This document shows, in pieces, positions 1 through 7,634 of a DNA stretch of 39,880 bases (within the stretch, counting starts at the first letter, position 1; every line of letters begins with the position of its first letter). A program made the position numbers and the translations under genes. Source of the stretch: Fidelibacterota bacterium TCS55 (GTDB lineage: Bacteria > Fidelibacterota > Marinisomatia > Marinisomatales > TCS55); assembly GCA_001577025.1 (NCBI GenBank), contig LSCF01000005.1:1-39880 (forward strand). Direction: 5' to 3'. A model generated the notes under the pieces. It was not told the DNA's origin. It was given only the letters and a program-made list of their open reading frames with translations, and did no database searches.

Positions 1-573
1 GGATTGTCCATAGACGCCAATCGTAGCTGAAGGCACGCTCAATACGTTCGCCTGTGGAGCCTTCAAAGTGTATGTGGCAAGCCATTCGGCTATGGATTGG
101 GTCGAACTCGTCCTGGTCCCAGAGGTAATGGAAACCATCATGGATGGTTGTTTCCTCGACGAGTTCCTGAGCTTCAGGTCCGCCGTATATATCCAAGATG
201 AATAATCCTTCGTGTTTAAGATTGCTGTGCGCGGCTTCGAAGTAACGAAGTAACTCAGCACGCGTTTTAAACGAGTAATAAGAGAAGTTGAACGCGACCA
301 AGACATCCACCGTGTCAGAGCTGCAGTCAACAACGTCGCCTTGGTGCAGGGTCAAATGCTGGGCCTGAACCTCACTTAAATGCTTAGCATTTGTTGCCAT
401 TCCCCAGGAAATCGATTCTGGGTCTAGGTCTACCCCGATGGCACGGTTGGCCGGATCGTGTTTGACCCATTCGCAAGCTAAATACGCGGTTCCACAAAAG
501 TCCTCCCGGAGGAAGTGTGGTTTTCGTCCAAATCGATCCTTGAAAATTTCGTCAATGAATTGAATATCGGATC
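1..573 (-). other. Class I SAM-dependent methyltransferase module within the fused frame
   Basis: The translated segment carries LREDFCGTA (from residue 174 of the fused frame), the glycine-rich SAM-binding strand of a class I methyltransferase family in which this exact motif recurs. GVDLDP at 199-204 is the acidic motif II that binds the SAM ribose. A motif-IV-like strand, VDVLVAFNFSYYS, follows. Family members normally have about 25 more residues before IQFIDEIF. Here that part is replaced by propeller sequence, so the module looks N-terminally truncated. It continues past position 1. The substrate cannot be inferred. Confidence 0.75.
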
Positions 574-1030
574 GGCCGTAAAAATCGCGATAATAGATTT
601 TATCATTGGCATGGATGAATTCCATAATTCCCCATTCACCATCATTCTTTACAGCGCCATAGACCATATCATTATAAGTACTAATTCCAGATACAGCTTC
701 CATATCCAATTGAAACCAAGCACGAATAGATTGGGCTTTTGGATCCCAAATTTGAATGCCCAGGTTACTGCCCATCCACACCAAGCCTTTGGGACCCACA
801 TGAACTGTCTGCAGGTCCGTATCCGCCAATCCATGATCTTTTGTATAAACGGTATAGTCACCGGTATTTGAGTTATAATTCACCAATCCCCCACCAGTGG
901 CCATAAAAACATTGTTACCGGCCAAATCCAAATCCTTCACATTTAAGGTGGATGTAATGGACCGCATATCCCCAATCCGAACTTGTGCGGATAGAGAAAT
1001 ACAACATATTAAAATGAGGATTTTTCTCAT
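1..1030 (-). CDS. PorZ-like beta-propeller protein fused in frame to a methyltransferase (3' end off window)
   Basis: An open frame of 343 codons runs from an ATG at 1030 to the window edge without a stop. Residues 1-16 are a signal peptide ending near LSAQ. Residues 17 to about 145 resemble the first blades of a two-component-regulator or PorZ-type beta-propeller, with repeats such as VFMATGGGLVNYN and LVWMGSNLGIQIWD. From about residue 154 the sequence becomes a cytoplasmic-type class I SAM methyltransferase. The start overlaps the stop of the M50 protease upstream (ATGA), which suggests coupling. A secreted propeller joined to a methyltransferase lacking its usual N-terminus makes little biological sense. 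GC content (hand count) steps from about 42% over 601-1020 to about 50% over 1-540. The frame is certain, but whether it is one natural gene is doubtful. Confidence 0.7.
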   Translation of the reverse strand, partial: MRKILILICCISLSAQVRIGDMRSITSTLNVKDLDLAGNNVFMATGGGLVNYNSNTGDYTVYTKDHGLADTDLQTVHVGPKGLVWMGSNLGIQIWDPKAQSIRAWFQLDMEAVSGISTYNDMVYGAVKNDGEWGIMEFIHANDKIYYRDFYGRSDIQFIDEIFKDRFGRKPHFLREDFCGTAYLACEWVKHDPANRAIGVDLDPESISWGMATNAKHLSEVQAQHLTLHQGDVVDCSSDTVDVLVAFNFSYYSFKTRAELLRYFEAAHSNLKHEGLFILDIYGGPEAQELVEETTIHDGFHYLWDQDEFDPIHSRMACHIHFEGSTGERIERAFSYDWRLWTI

Positions 1031-2106
1031 GAGAATTGGAATGGTGCGGGGATAAAACAAAATATAAAAATGGCCAGACATATATAGCCAATCTGTTTGT
1101 TCTCTTTAGAAAGTGGAATATTTATATCTTGAATCGGTGGATGTTTTGCAGATCGCATAAGGACCATAATGAGTACACCCCACACTAGCCAGTTTAATGA
1201 TAAAAAACTCAATGGAATTAATGATAATAAGGATGCTTTTGCGATTATATCATGCTTTCGGCCTAACATAGCATATGCCACGTGTCCTCCATCCAATTGG
1301 CCAATGGGCAATAAGTTGAGCATTGTAACGAGCAATCCTATCCATCCGGCAAATGCCATGGGATGGAGCATAATGTCATGCGTCTCAGGGAGCCCCGGAT
1401 GGGTAACCCAGGTTAATATTTTCATGAGTATAGAATCGCCCAACATGAGTGCACCCTGAATATCGGCTTTTTCAACCACATCAGAAAGGAGGAGTCCGAT
1501 AATTAACGCCGGAACAGCAACCAAAAACCCTGCGATAGGGCCGGCTGCACCAATCTGGAGCAATGCATCCTTCCTATAAATTGGAGATTTCATTTTGATA
1601 AATGCGCCGAATGTGCCGATTAAAAACAGAAACGGCGGTGCAGGTATAAAATAAGGCAGCGTGGCATCAACTTTATGTTTTTGGGCATAATAATAATGGC
1701 CGAATTCGTGGGTGCCTAAAATCAGCATGAGTGTTAAGGAGAATGGAATGCCTTTTAAAATCTCTAGGGGATTCTCCCAAATACGCGCTCCTTCCATCAT
1801 GGCCCCAGCCATGAGTGTGGTTAAGATGGTAAGAAAAAATAATATCCAGTGGATTCTGGGAATACTTGGAATCCTTAAAATGACCGGCGCTTTGGCTTCT
1901 TTAATTCGGATATAAACTTGATCAATTTGTGATCTCACATTGAATTCGCAAGATTCATTTTTTAGAATAGCAATTAAATCGGCTTCGCTTGCATCATTGG
2001 TAAAATGGCCTACAGCTAGCCATTCATCTTTGCTTGAGCCCACTTGGGTGGGTCGGAAATGGCCATCCAGTTTTTTGAGTATGTTGCGAAATTCTGTTTC
2101 AGTCAT
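1027..2106 (-). CDS. Site-2-protease-like M50 family membrane metalloprotease
   Basis: A 359-aa multi-pass membrane protein. HEFGH at residues 133-137 supplies the zinc ligands and catalytic glutamate of peptidase family M50. The second conserved site, NLLPIGQLDGGH (LDGGH at 271-275), supplies the third zinc ligand. An N-terminal soluble region of about 80 residues precedes the first membrane helix, and no PDZ domain is apparent between the motifs. The arrangement is closer to the plant EGY / archaeal-type S2P group than to RseP. The likely role is intramembrane cleavage of a membrane-anchored regulator; the substrate is unknown. Its stop overlaps the start of the next gene by four bases (ATGA). 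Confidence 0.88.
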   Translation of the reverse strand: MTETEFRNILKKLDGHFRPTQVGSSKDEWLAVGHFTNDASEADLIAILKNESCEFNVRSQIDQVYIRIKEAKAPVILRIPSIPRIHWILFFLTILTTLMAGAMMEGARIWENPLEILKGIPFSLTLMLILGTHEFGHYYYAQKHKVDATLPYFIPAPPFLFLIGTFGAFIKMKSPIYRKDALLQIGAAGPIAGFLVAVPALIIGLLLSDVVEKADIQGALMLGDSILMKILTWVTHPGLPETHDIMLHPMAFAGWIGLLVTMLNLLPIGQLDGGHVAYAMLGRKHDIIAKASLLSLIPLSFLSLNWLVWGVLIMVLMRSAKHPPIQDINIPLSKENKQIGYICLAIFIFCFIPAPFQFS

Positions 2107-2155
2107 GATTCATGAATAAAAAGTGAATTATAAATTACAACAATCGAGGGGGGAT

Positions 2156-2659
2156 TCAGTTTTGTTTTATATGTCTCTTCTGCTTCTCTTTCAATAATTC
2201 ATGCATTCCCCTGCTCTCCATATCCAAGGTCAATTGATTGATCCATCGTTTGGTTTCATCTACGTATCGATCCACAATTCGCTTTGGTACTTGCTCTACC
2301 TGCATGTGTACAATAATCACTGCGGACACTACCGGTACATAATCCATAAGGGGATCCTTGTAAAATCGATCCAGTTGGCGAATCGTTTCCCGGCGCGTCA
2401 TGTAATCAACCCGATCCCCATATAAACTGTCAGCGAAAGCCTGTCCTTCTCCCCATGCTTTCAGGTAATAATACAATCGACCATCCAACACACCACTAAG
2501 ATAGGATGACTTAATTCGGTAGGTCATTTCAGGATCTTGATTTACCTGCTTTTGAATATTATCCCAATCGGTCCCATCCCAAAGAAGCTTATTTTGCTTT
2601 TCCAGAATTTGGCCGGATAAACCGGAATACGTAAGCATGATTGCCAATAATATTTTCAT
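2156..2659 (-). CDS. Exported protein of unknown function
   Basis: 167 aa. The N-terminus (MKILLAIMLTYSGLSGQ) is a short signal peptide, so the mature protein is probably periplasmic. The rest is mostly helical and charged, and a YLSGVLDGRLYYY segment is reminiscent of small periplasmic helical proteins. I do not recognise the family. The start ATG overlaps the stop of the aldehyde dehydrogenase (ATGA), so the two are likely translated together. About 50 bases separate it from the M50 protease downstream. Confidence 0.7.
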   Translation of the reverse strand: MKILLAIMLTYSGLSGQILEKQNKLLWDGTDWDNIQKQVNQDPEMTYRIKSSYLSGVLDGRLYYYLKAWGEGQAFADSLYGDRVDYMTRRETIRQLDRFYKDPLMDYVPVVSAVIIVHMQVEQVPKRIVDRYVDETKRWINQLTLDMESRGMHELLKEKQKRHIKQN

Positions 2660-4029
2660 CGAATATAGATAGTTTTAATATTTACAAACTCTAATATACC
2701 ATAAGGAGATAGTTCATTTCCATATCCCGATTCTTTTACGCCACCAAAAGGTAAACGAGGATCGGAACGCACAAAATCGTTCACAAAACCAGCCCCTGCT
2801 TCCAATTTGGATTCTACAATAATTCTACCCTTTTCCATATCAGATGTAAACACAGCAGCACCTAATCCAAATGGTGTTTGATTGGCTAACGCCAAAGCTT
2901 CTTCTTCATCCTTGGCTGAAATGATGGATGCCACCGGACCAAATAATTCTTGGTCAAAGGCAGGCATGCCCGGCTTTACATCGGTTAAAACAATGATGGG
3001 ATGATAAGCGCCCTGATCTGTGTCAGGGATTTTGCTTTTGTATAATAATCGTGCACCACTATTTAAACTGGATTCCACCTGCCCCGCTAACTCATCCTTA
3101 GCGACATGGTTTACCATAGGTCCAACTGTAGATGAATCTTCAAAAGGATTACCTACAATTTCTTTTTCCATGGCTTTTACAATTTTTTCCTCAAATTCGG
3201 ATTGAATGGATTCATCCACTATAAACCGTTTAGCAGCGATACAACTTTGGCCGGAATTCAATAGTCGCCCTATAACGCATGCGGCCACGGCTTGATCTAA
3301 ATTTGCATCCTTCAATACCACATAAGGGTCGCTCCCGCCTAATTCCAATACCGTCTTTTTTAAAACAGATGCAGCAGTTCGCGCCACAGCTTTCCCTGCA
3401 GGTGTACTGCCTGTAAGTGTCACCGCTTTTACCATTGGGTTCTCGATAACTTCTGCCACTTTGGATGAACCAATGGTGAGATTTCTAAAAACATTTTGTG
3501 GATAGCCCGCTTCAAGAAATAAACCCTCTATGGCGTCAGCACACCCTTGTACATTAGGAGCATGTTTTAATACGGCTACATTCCCTGCAATCATGGCTGG
3601 GGCTGCAAAACGAAATACCTGCCAAAATGGAAAATTCCACGGCATTACGGCCAACACCACACCGAGAGGCTGGAAAGATATATAGCTTTCTGTCGCATCC
3701 GTTTCGATATGCTTTTCTTTTAAAAATTCGGGACCATTTTCCGCATAATATTCACATCCCATTGCAGATTTTTCTATTTCTGCTTTCCCCTGCGCCAAGG
3801 GTTTTCCCATCTCTAATGCCATGAGCCTTGCAAATTCATTTTGCCTGGCCCTAAGCACTTCTGCCATTTGTCGGAAAAATTGACATCGTTCTGAAATATC
3901 CAATTGGCGCCATGGGTCATACGCCTCTTGAACAGTGGATATTATGGATGCAAATTCTGAAGAATTCAGATCAGGATAAGACCCAACAGTCTCTCCATTG
4001 GCTGGATTAATCGAAATTAAATCAGGCAT
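2656..4029 (-). CDS. NAD(P)-dependent aldehyde dehydrogenase, succinate-semialdehyde dehydrogenase type
   Basis: 457 aa, the usual length for the short SSADH subgroup of the aldehyde dehydrogenase superfamily. Visible landmarks are PWNFPFWQ (130-137, substrate/cofactor channel), LELGGSDPY with the general base Glu229, and GQSCIAAKR with the catalytic Cys263. The GSTPAGKAV stretch near 207 corresponds to the cofactor-binding loop. The probable reaction is oxidation of succinate semialdehyde to succinate, but related aldehydes are possible and the sequence alone does not fix the substrate. No transaminase of a GABA shunt is adjacent. Its 5' end overlaps the preceding membrane-protein gene by eight bases. 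Confidence 0.88.
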   Translation of the reverse strand: MPDLISINPANGETVGSYPDLNSSEFASIISTVQEAYDPWRQLDISERCQFFRQMAEVLRARQNEFARLMALEMGKPLAQGKAEIEKSAMGCEYYAENGPEFLKEKHIETDATESYISFQPLGVVLAVMPWNFPFWQVFRFAAPAMIAGNVAVLKHAPNVQGCADAIEGLFLEAGYPQNVFRNLTIGSSKVAEVIENPMVKAVTLTGSTPAGKAVARTAASVLKKTVLELGGSDPYVVLKDANLDQAVAACVIGRLLNSGQSCIAAKRFIVDESIQSEFEEKIVKAMEKEIVGNPFEDSSTVGPMVNHVAKDELAGQVESSLNSGARLLYKSKIPDTDQGAYHPIIVLTDVKPGMPAFDQELFGPVASIISAKDEEEALALANQTPFGLGAAVFTSDMEKGRIIVESKLEAGAGFVNDFVRSDPRLPFGGVKESGYGNELSPYGILEFVNIKTIYIR

Positions 4030-4750
4030 TTTTTAGTTTTCGTTTCATGAATAGGTAGATCAAATAGGCTAGCCCAAAATGGGCTAAAGCCACAAATTGT
4101 CCAGTCAAAATATACCAAGGCCAAGGCCCCATAAAATCCAATAATGATCCTGTGGGCGGTTTACCCATAATCCAGAAATAGTTGGCATCCATGGATAGAT
4201 TCACAACAAATGATAATAGCAGAAATAGGTTCAATGCAATAAAGGCATTCTTTAGTCCAACTAAAGTCGGTTTCAAATCGTACACAACTACGGCATAGAT
4301 GAGTGCAACCACCATCAAATTATGGCCAATAAAAAAGCGAAAATAATGGAAATGTGGAAAATCTTGAAGAATATCCGGAGAGACCATCCCTTGGAACATA
4401 CCGGACAATCCCCAAAAATAGAGGATTTGAAATACGAATTCATTTCGTTTAATTAATACAAAGGGAATCATTAAGTTGGCAAACCGGCATAGATGAAACG
4501 GAAGGTGGAGTTTTATATCGAATGATCCACCCATGATTTCCAATAAAACCCAAATGGGATAATTGATAAAAATCAGGACACACAAGATACGGCCCACCCA
4601 TTCTTGTTGGGTGGGGCTGAGTCGTTTTTTACCATACCACGGTAGCCAAAATACGAGAAATATAAATAAAAAAATGGCCGCCCAATGGGACGGCCCGAAT
4701 AGTGAAAAATGTTCGTAAGTATTTAAATAATCAGATACAGCTGACCGCAT
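4022..4750 (-). CDS. YwaF / TIGR02206 family integral membrane protein
   Basis: A 242-aa protein with about six to seven hydrophobic helices. It has the sequence features I associate with the TIGR02206 (Bacillus YwaF, eukaryotic TMEM164) family: HLPFHLCRFANLM near the middle, FHYFRFFIGHN, and NYFWIMGKPPTGSLLDFMGPWP before the last helix. Conserved His and Cys residues in membrane segments are typical of the family. TMEM164 has been described as a glycerophospholipid acyltransferase, but the bacterial function is not settled. It lies within a tightly packed minus-strand operon. Confidence 0.8.
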   Translation of the reverse strand: MRSAVSDYLNTYEHFSLFGPSHWAAIFLFIFLVFWLPWYGKKRLSPTQQEWVGRILCVLIFINYPIWVLLEIMGGSFDIKLHLPFHLCRFANLMIPFVLIKRNEFVFQILYFWGLSGMFQGMVSPDILQDFPHFHYFRFFIGHNLMVVALIYAVVVYDLKPTLVGLKNAFIALNLFLLLSFVVNLSMDANYFWIMGKPPTGSLLDFMGPWPWYILTGQFVALAHFGLAYLIYLFMKRKLKNA

Positions 4751-4755
4751 TGTCC

Positions 4756-4971
4756 CTACGATTCATTCTTCCCCCGATTATGTTTTTGACCACCAATTTT
4801 TTGCAAGTGGACTGAAGCACCGAAAAGCATGACTACAGCCAGCATCCATAATTGATTGAAATCCTCTCCATTGGATCGCTCAATCCACCCATAGATAAAT
4901 GTACCGACGGCTCCAGCAATGAGTACGATGCCTAATGCCAAGCGGCTTTTATCATTTAAGAACCCACTCAT
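4756..4971 (-). CDS. Small two-helix membrane protein, unknown function
   Basis: 71 aa. Two hydrophobic segments (about residues 11-28 and 41-55) are joined by a short polar turn and followed by a basic tail (KIGGQKHNRGKNES). Its start ATG overlaps the stop of the Lys/Ala-rich protein upstream (ATGA), and the YwaF-like gene follows after five bases. This supports it being a real operon member. No family recognised. Confidence 0.65.
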   Translation of the reverse strand: MSGFLNDKSRLALGIVLIAGAVGTFIYGWIERSNGEDFNQLWMLAVVMLFGASVHLQKIGGQKHNRGKNES

Positions 4972-5234
4972 GCGTCAGCTTTTTTTGCTGTAGCTTTCTT
5001 AGTAGTCTTTTTCACTGCAGGTTTTTTCTTCGCTGCAGTGGCTTTTTTAGCTGCGGGCTTTTTGGTTGCTGTTTTCTTAGCGGCTGCTTTTTTGGGTGCT
5101 ACTTTTGTTCCAGATTTCGGCGCTGCTTTGTCTGCTTTTTTTGTACCAACAGCGATTGAAGCCTGCTTTAATGCTTTTAACCTTTCTTTATTTCGACGAT
5201 GTTTCTTCGCGACTACCTTCTGTTTCTTATTCAT
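4968..5234 (-). CDS. Lys/Ala-rich histone-H1-like basic protein
   Basis: 88 aa from the ATG at 5234. About a third of the residues are Lys and a quarter Ala. The N-terminal 26 residues (MNKKQKVVAKKHRRNKERLK...) form a basic helix. The rest is a low-complexity AAKK/TKK tail like those of bacterial histone-H1 homologues, so DNA or RNA binding is likely. The open frame continues upstream to 5345, but that extension is the antisense-free body of the tRNA-Sec gene and cannot be coding. The start at 5234 is therefore preferred. Its stop overlaps the next start by four bases. Confidence 0.72.
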   Translation of the reverse strand: MNKKQKVVAKKHRRNKERLKALKQASIAVGTKKADKAAPKSGTKVAPKKAAAKKTATKKPAAKKATAAKKKPAVKKTTKKATAKKADA

Positions 5235-5264
5235 TTTTTTTCCTTTTAAATGTTTAATATTTTG

Positions 5265-5357
5265 CGGGAACGAGTGAGAATCGAACTCACCTCCCCGCTT
5301 ATCACGGGGACAACGGGGTTGAAGACCGCGAGAGGCACCAGCCACCTAAGCATTCCC
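5265..5357 (-). tRNA. selC: tRNA-Sec (anticodon UCA), selC
   Basis: A 93-nt class II tRNA. The 5' end GGGAATG pairs with CGTTCCC at the 3' end (one G-U pair). The D region is TAGGTGGCTGGTGCCTCT. The anticodon loop is CTTCAAC, with anticodon TCA at plus-strand positions 5320-5322. A strong variable-arm hairpin, CCCCG-TGATAAG-CGGGG, and a T arm, GTGAG-TTCGATT-CTCAC, follow. The discriminator is G, and CCA is not fully encoded. A UCA anticodon together with a long variable arm indicates selenocysteine rather than serine, which would need UGA. Two oddities are a T-C mismatch at the base of the anticodon stem and C at position 38. The genome therefore probably reads UGA as Sec in some genes, although none is seen in this window. 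Confidence 0.85.
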
Positions 5358-5425
5358 AATTATTTATGCCGCTAAGTCCATTAAAACTATTTGCAGTTCT
5401 TTGTGTTCTTGGCGGCTAAACCCAG
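5358..5425. other. Spacer between the TPR-SPOR gene and tRNA-Sec
   Basis: 68 bases without coding potential. On the minus strand it contains TTTAGCCGCCAAGAACAC..., a phrase resembling short interspersed intergenic sequences seen in many environmental genomes. GCCGC near one end and GCGGC near the other could pair. No promoter for the tRNA is recognisable, so selC may be processed from the operon transcript. Confidence 0.35.
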
Positions 5426-6271
5426 TTATTCGGGGTTATTTATGACCCGGAAATCTAACCCAAATTTCTTTTTGAGTTTCTTGCCAATTTTATCTGCTGC
5501 TTCTTTTGTTTCGTAGCGAACAATTCGAACGGCATGTAACCGTTTTCCATTGGAATTCACCGTATGTATTTCTGTGCCATATCCATGGCCTTGGAGTTGT
5601 TTCTTTAATCGATCGGCATTCTCATATTTTCCAAATGCACCCACTTGAATCACCCATGGTTTTGGAATGGGCCTTGGGATGGTAATTGTTTTTGATGATT
5701 TTCGCGCTTTAATTTTTCCACTGGTTACATTTGGATCTAATCGAACCAGCCTTGCTTCTCGACTTGAATTATCCATCCCCTCGAAACCATAATGATCAAA
5801 TTTTAAACTAGGATACAATTGCTTCATGGTTTTCAGGGCTACGCGGGCAGAATCACTTTCTCCCGTGGCCATATAACTGTTCACCATTAAATCCATTGCC
5901 CTTTGATGATGCTGACTATTAGGGTATTTGTATATGGTACTTTTGAATTGAACACTGGATTGAGAATACAATCCACGAGCGAATAAATATTCACCAATTT
6001 TCATTTCAGATTCTGCAGCAAATTCCGATTGGGGGAACTTTTTAATAATCCCTCGAAATTGTTCTAATGAACTATCGCCATCATCATTGACCAAGGCTTG
6101 TAAGTAGTAAACACCCGCTTCGTCAGGGTATCGATCCAGGAGTTCGGGTAAATTATCCTTTACTTCCTTGATCCGGCCTTTTTCAATTAGGGTTAAATAA
6201 AGACCAATATTTTGAGCGATTAGGCTTTGGCTCATAAATAAAATAAAAATCGTAATCCAACGCACCATCAT
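5426..6271 (-). CDS. Exported TPR-like protein with C-terminal SPOR domain
   Basis: 281 aa. Residues 1-20 form a signal peptide (MMVRWITIFILFMSQSLIAQ). Residues 30-155 are tetratricopeptide-like helical pairs of the YbgF/BamD type. After a basic linker, residues 204-279 form a SPOR domain (WVIQVGAFGKYENADRLKKQL and a second strand HAVRIVRY). SPOR domains bind denuded glycan strands at division sites, so a periplasmic role in septal peptidoglycan is likely. The start overlaps the stop of the LapB-like gene (ATGA). The context of M23 peptidase, LapA/B and SPOR genes points to envelope biogenesis. Confidence 0.88.
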   Translation of the reverse strand: MMVRWITIFILFMSQSLIAQNIGLYLTLIEKGRIKEVKDNLPELLDRYPDEAGVYYLQALVNDDGDSSLEQFRGIIKKFPQSEFAAESEMKIGEYLFARGLYSQSSVQFKSTIYKYPNSQHHQRAMDLMVNSYMATGESDSARVALKTMKQLYPSLKFDHYGFEGMDNSSREARLVRLDPNVTSGKIKARKSSKTITIPRPIPKPWVIQVGAFGKYENADRLKKQLQGHGYGTEIHTVNSNGKRLHAVRIVRYETKEAADKIGKKLKKKFGLDFRVINNPE

Positions 6272-7320
6272 TCTTCTATTGGTTTATTTAAAAGTTGAAT
6301 AATGTCATCAATTTGATTGGATAATTCATGGGGTTTAGACACATGAAGCGATAATTTTAATTTCATTAAATGGGCATAAACAGATGATTCATTTTTAGAG
6401 AGAGCATCCTCAACAAGAGAAATGGCATTGTTATGCTCACCTTTTTCTTCCAATACATTGGCTAACTTGGCCAAGGCACTCAAGTTAGATTCATCTTTTT
6501 CTAAAATTCGTTCGTAAAATTTTTCAACTTCACTAAACCGCCCTAAATCAAATAATGCCGATTCTATTTTTGTATACACGCGGCGGCCTTCTTCTGGATT
6601 CAATAATGCAAATTTTTCCCAATTTTCGATAGCCTTTACTAAGTCCCTAGTTTCTGCATACAAGTCACCTAACCGCAAATAGGGCAATCCAAAATCCGGG
6701 GCAGTTCTTAATGCTTTTTGGAAAATAGAAATGGCTTCATTGTGCTGACCTTTGTCTAGTTTATCCATCCCTTGATAAACCAAAAATCTTGCAATTTGAT
6801 TGGGGTCTTTAGACTGCTTGATTTTTTGAATGGTTTTGGATGTTTGCGTGGCTTTTTCCCAATCCCGCTGTTGTTCAAAAATGGTGAGTAAAAATTCATT
6901 GGCCCAGAGATTCTTTTTATCCAGTTTTATAACGATCTCTGCTTCTCGTTTTGCTTTGGCAAATTGTCCTAACTGTTCAAAGTTCAATGCCAGAGATTTA
7001 TGAATATTACGTTTTATATCTGTAGAAAGATTTGGTCTAACAGTGAGGGATTGATGAATTTTTATGGCTGCCTGGGCATTCCCCTCCTCTCGCAAAATAT
7101 CCCCCATTTGCAAATAGGCATCGATGTGGTTCGTATCCTGTTTGACCACATCTCTGAGATTATTTAGAGCCGTTCGCGAATCACCCCGCACCATTGCATT
7201 GAGGGCATGGGTATATATGGATTCTGTCCGTGCCTGTTTTTTAGGACGGTAATAATAAAATATAAATCCGCCAGCACCCAAGAGAACCAACGCAATCCAT
7301 AAAATCCAATCCAAGGTCAA
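6268..7320 (-). CDS. LapB (YciM)-like membrane-anchored TPR protein
   Basis: 350 aa from a TTG at 7320 that overlaps the lapA-like stop (TTGA). The next in-frame ATG is 42 codons in and would remove the membrane anchor. Residues 3-24 are a transmembrane helix followed by YYYRPKK, then about eight TPR units fill the rest. The arrangement matches Escherichia coli LapB, which controls LpxC turnover and LPS assembly and is encoded next to lapA. The C-terminal rubredoxin-like CxxC metal domain of LapB is absent here: the last 60 residues contain no Cys. Orthology is therefore supported mainly by synteny and topology. Confidence 0.75.
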   Translation of the reverse strand: MTLDWILWIALVLLGAGGFIFYYYRPKKQARTESIYTHALNAMVRGDSRTALNNLRDVVKQDTNHIDAYLQMGDILREEGNAQAAIKIHQSLTVRPNLSTDIKRNIHKSLALNFEQLGQFAKAKREAEIVIKLDKKNLWANEFLLTIFEQQRDWEKATQTSKTIQKIKQSKDPNQIARFLVYQGMDKLDKGQHNEAISIFQKALRTAPDFGLPYLRLGDLYAETRDLVKAIENWEKFALLNPEEGRRVYTKIESALFDLGRFSEVEKFYERILEKDESNLSALAKLANVLEEKGEHNNAISLVEDALSKNESSVYAHLMKLKLSLHVSKPHELSNQIDDIIQLLNKPIEE

Positions 7321-7634
7321 TCAACTCCATCTTCTGAATCATAGATGCCTTCATCTATGGCAACATTTCGTAAATCATTTAATTCATCAGACAACCGTTT
7401 ATTTTTGGTACGTAAAGAACGCAACTCTGATTTTCCTGATAGAATATTGGTCACAGCAACACCATATCCTATCATCATACCAAGCGCCAATGCACCTAAC
7501 ATGACTACTGCAACCTGAACGTTTTCATATTGTGCAAATACAAGGTCAACCGAAACCATATTCGTATTTCGCATCAAAAAGAATAGCACCAAAATCATTA
7601 TAACCAATCCGCCAAAAATTTTTACCAATTTCAT
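7317..7634 (-). CDS. LapA-domain (DUF1049) membrane protein
   Basis: 105 aa from the ATG at 7634; a TTG one codon upstream is possible. Two membrane helices (about 4-21 and 43-63) flank a short loop with FAQYENVQV, the LapA/DUF1049 layout, followed by a coiled coil (KSELRSLRTKNKRLSDELNDLR) and an acidic tail. In proteobacteria LapA is encoded with LapB and linked to lipopolysaccharide assembly. Here it sits between miaB and the LapB-like gene. It overlaps the miaB stop as TGATG and the downstream gene as TTGA. Confidence 0.82.
   Translation of the reverse strand: MKLVKIFGGLVIMILVLFFLMRNTNMVSVDLVFAQYENVQVAVVMLGALALGMMIGYGVAVTNILSGKSELRSLRTKNKRLSDELNDLRNVAIDEGIYDSEDGVD

Noticed and set aside
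515-871. 118-aa plus-strand frame
   Set aside because: It is the complement of the propeller/methyltransferase frame, has no recognisable domain and no operon partner.
5235-5345. N-terminal extension of the Lys/Ala-rich protein
   Set aside because: The 37 extra residues are translated tRNA-Sec sequence and have no protein-like character. The ATG at 5234 is a better start.
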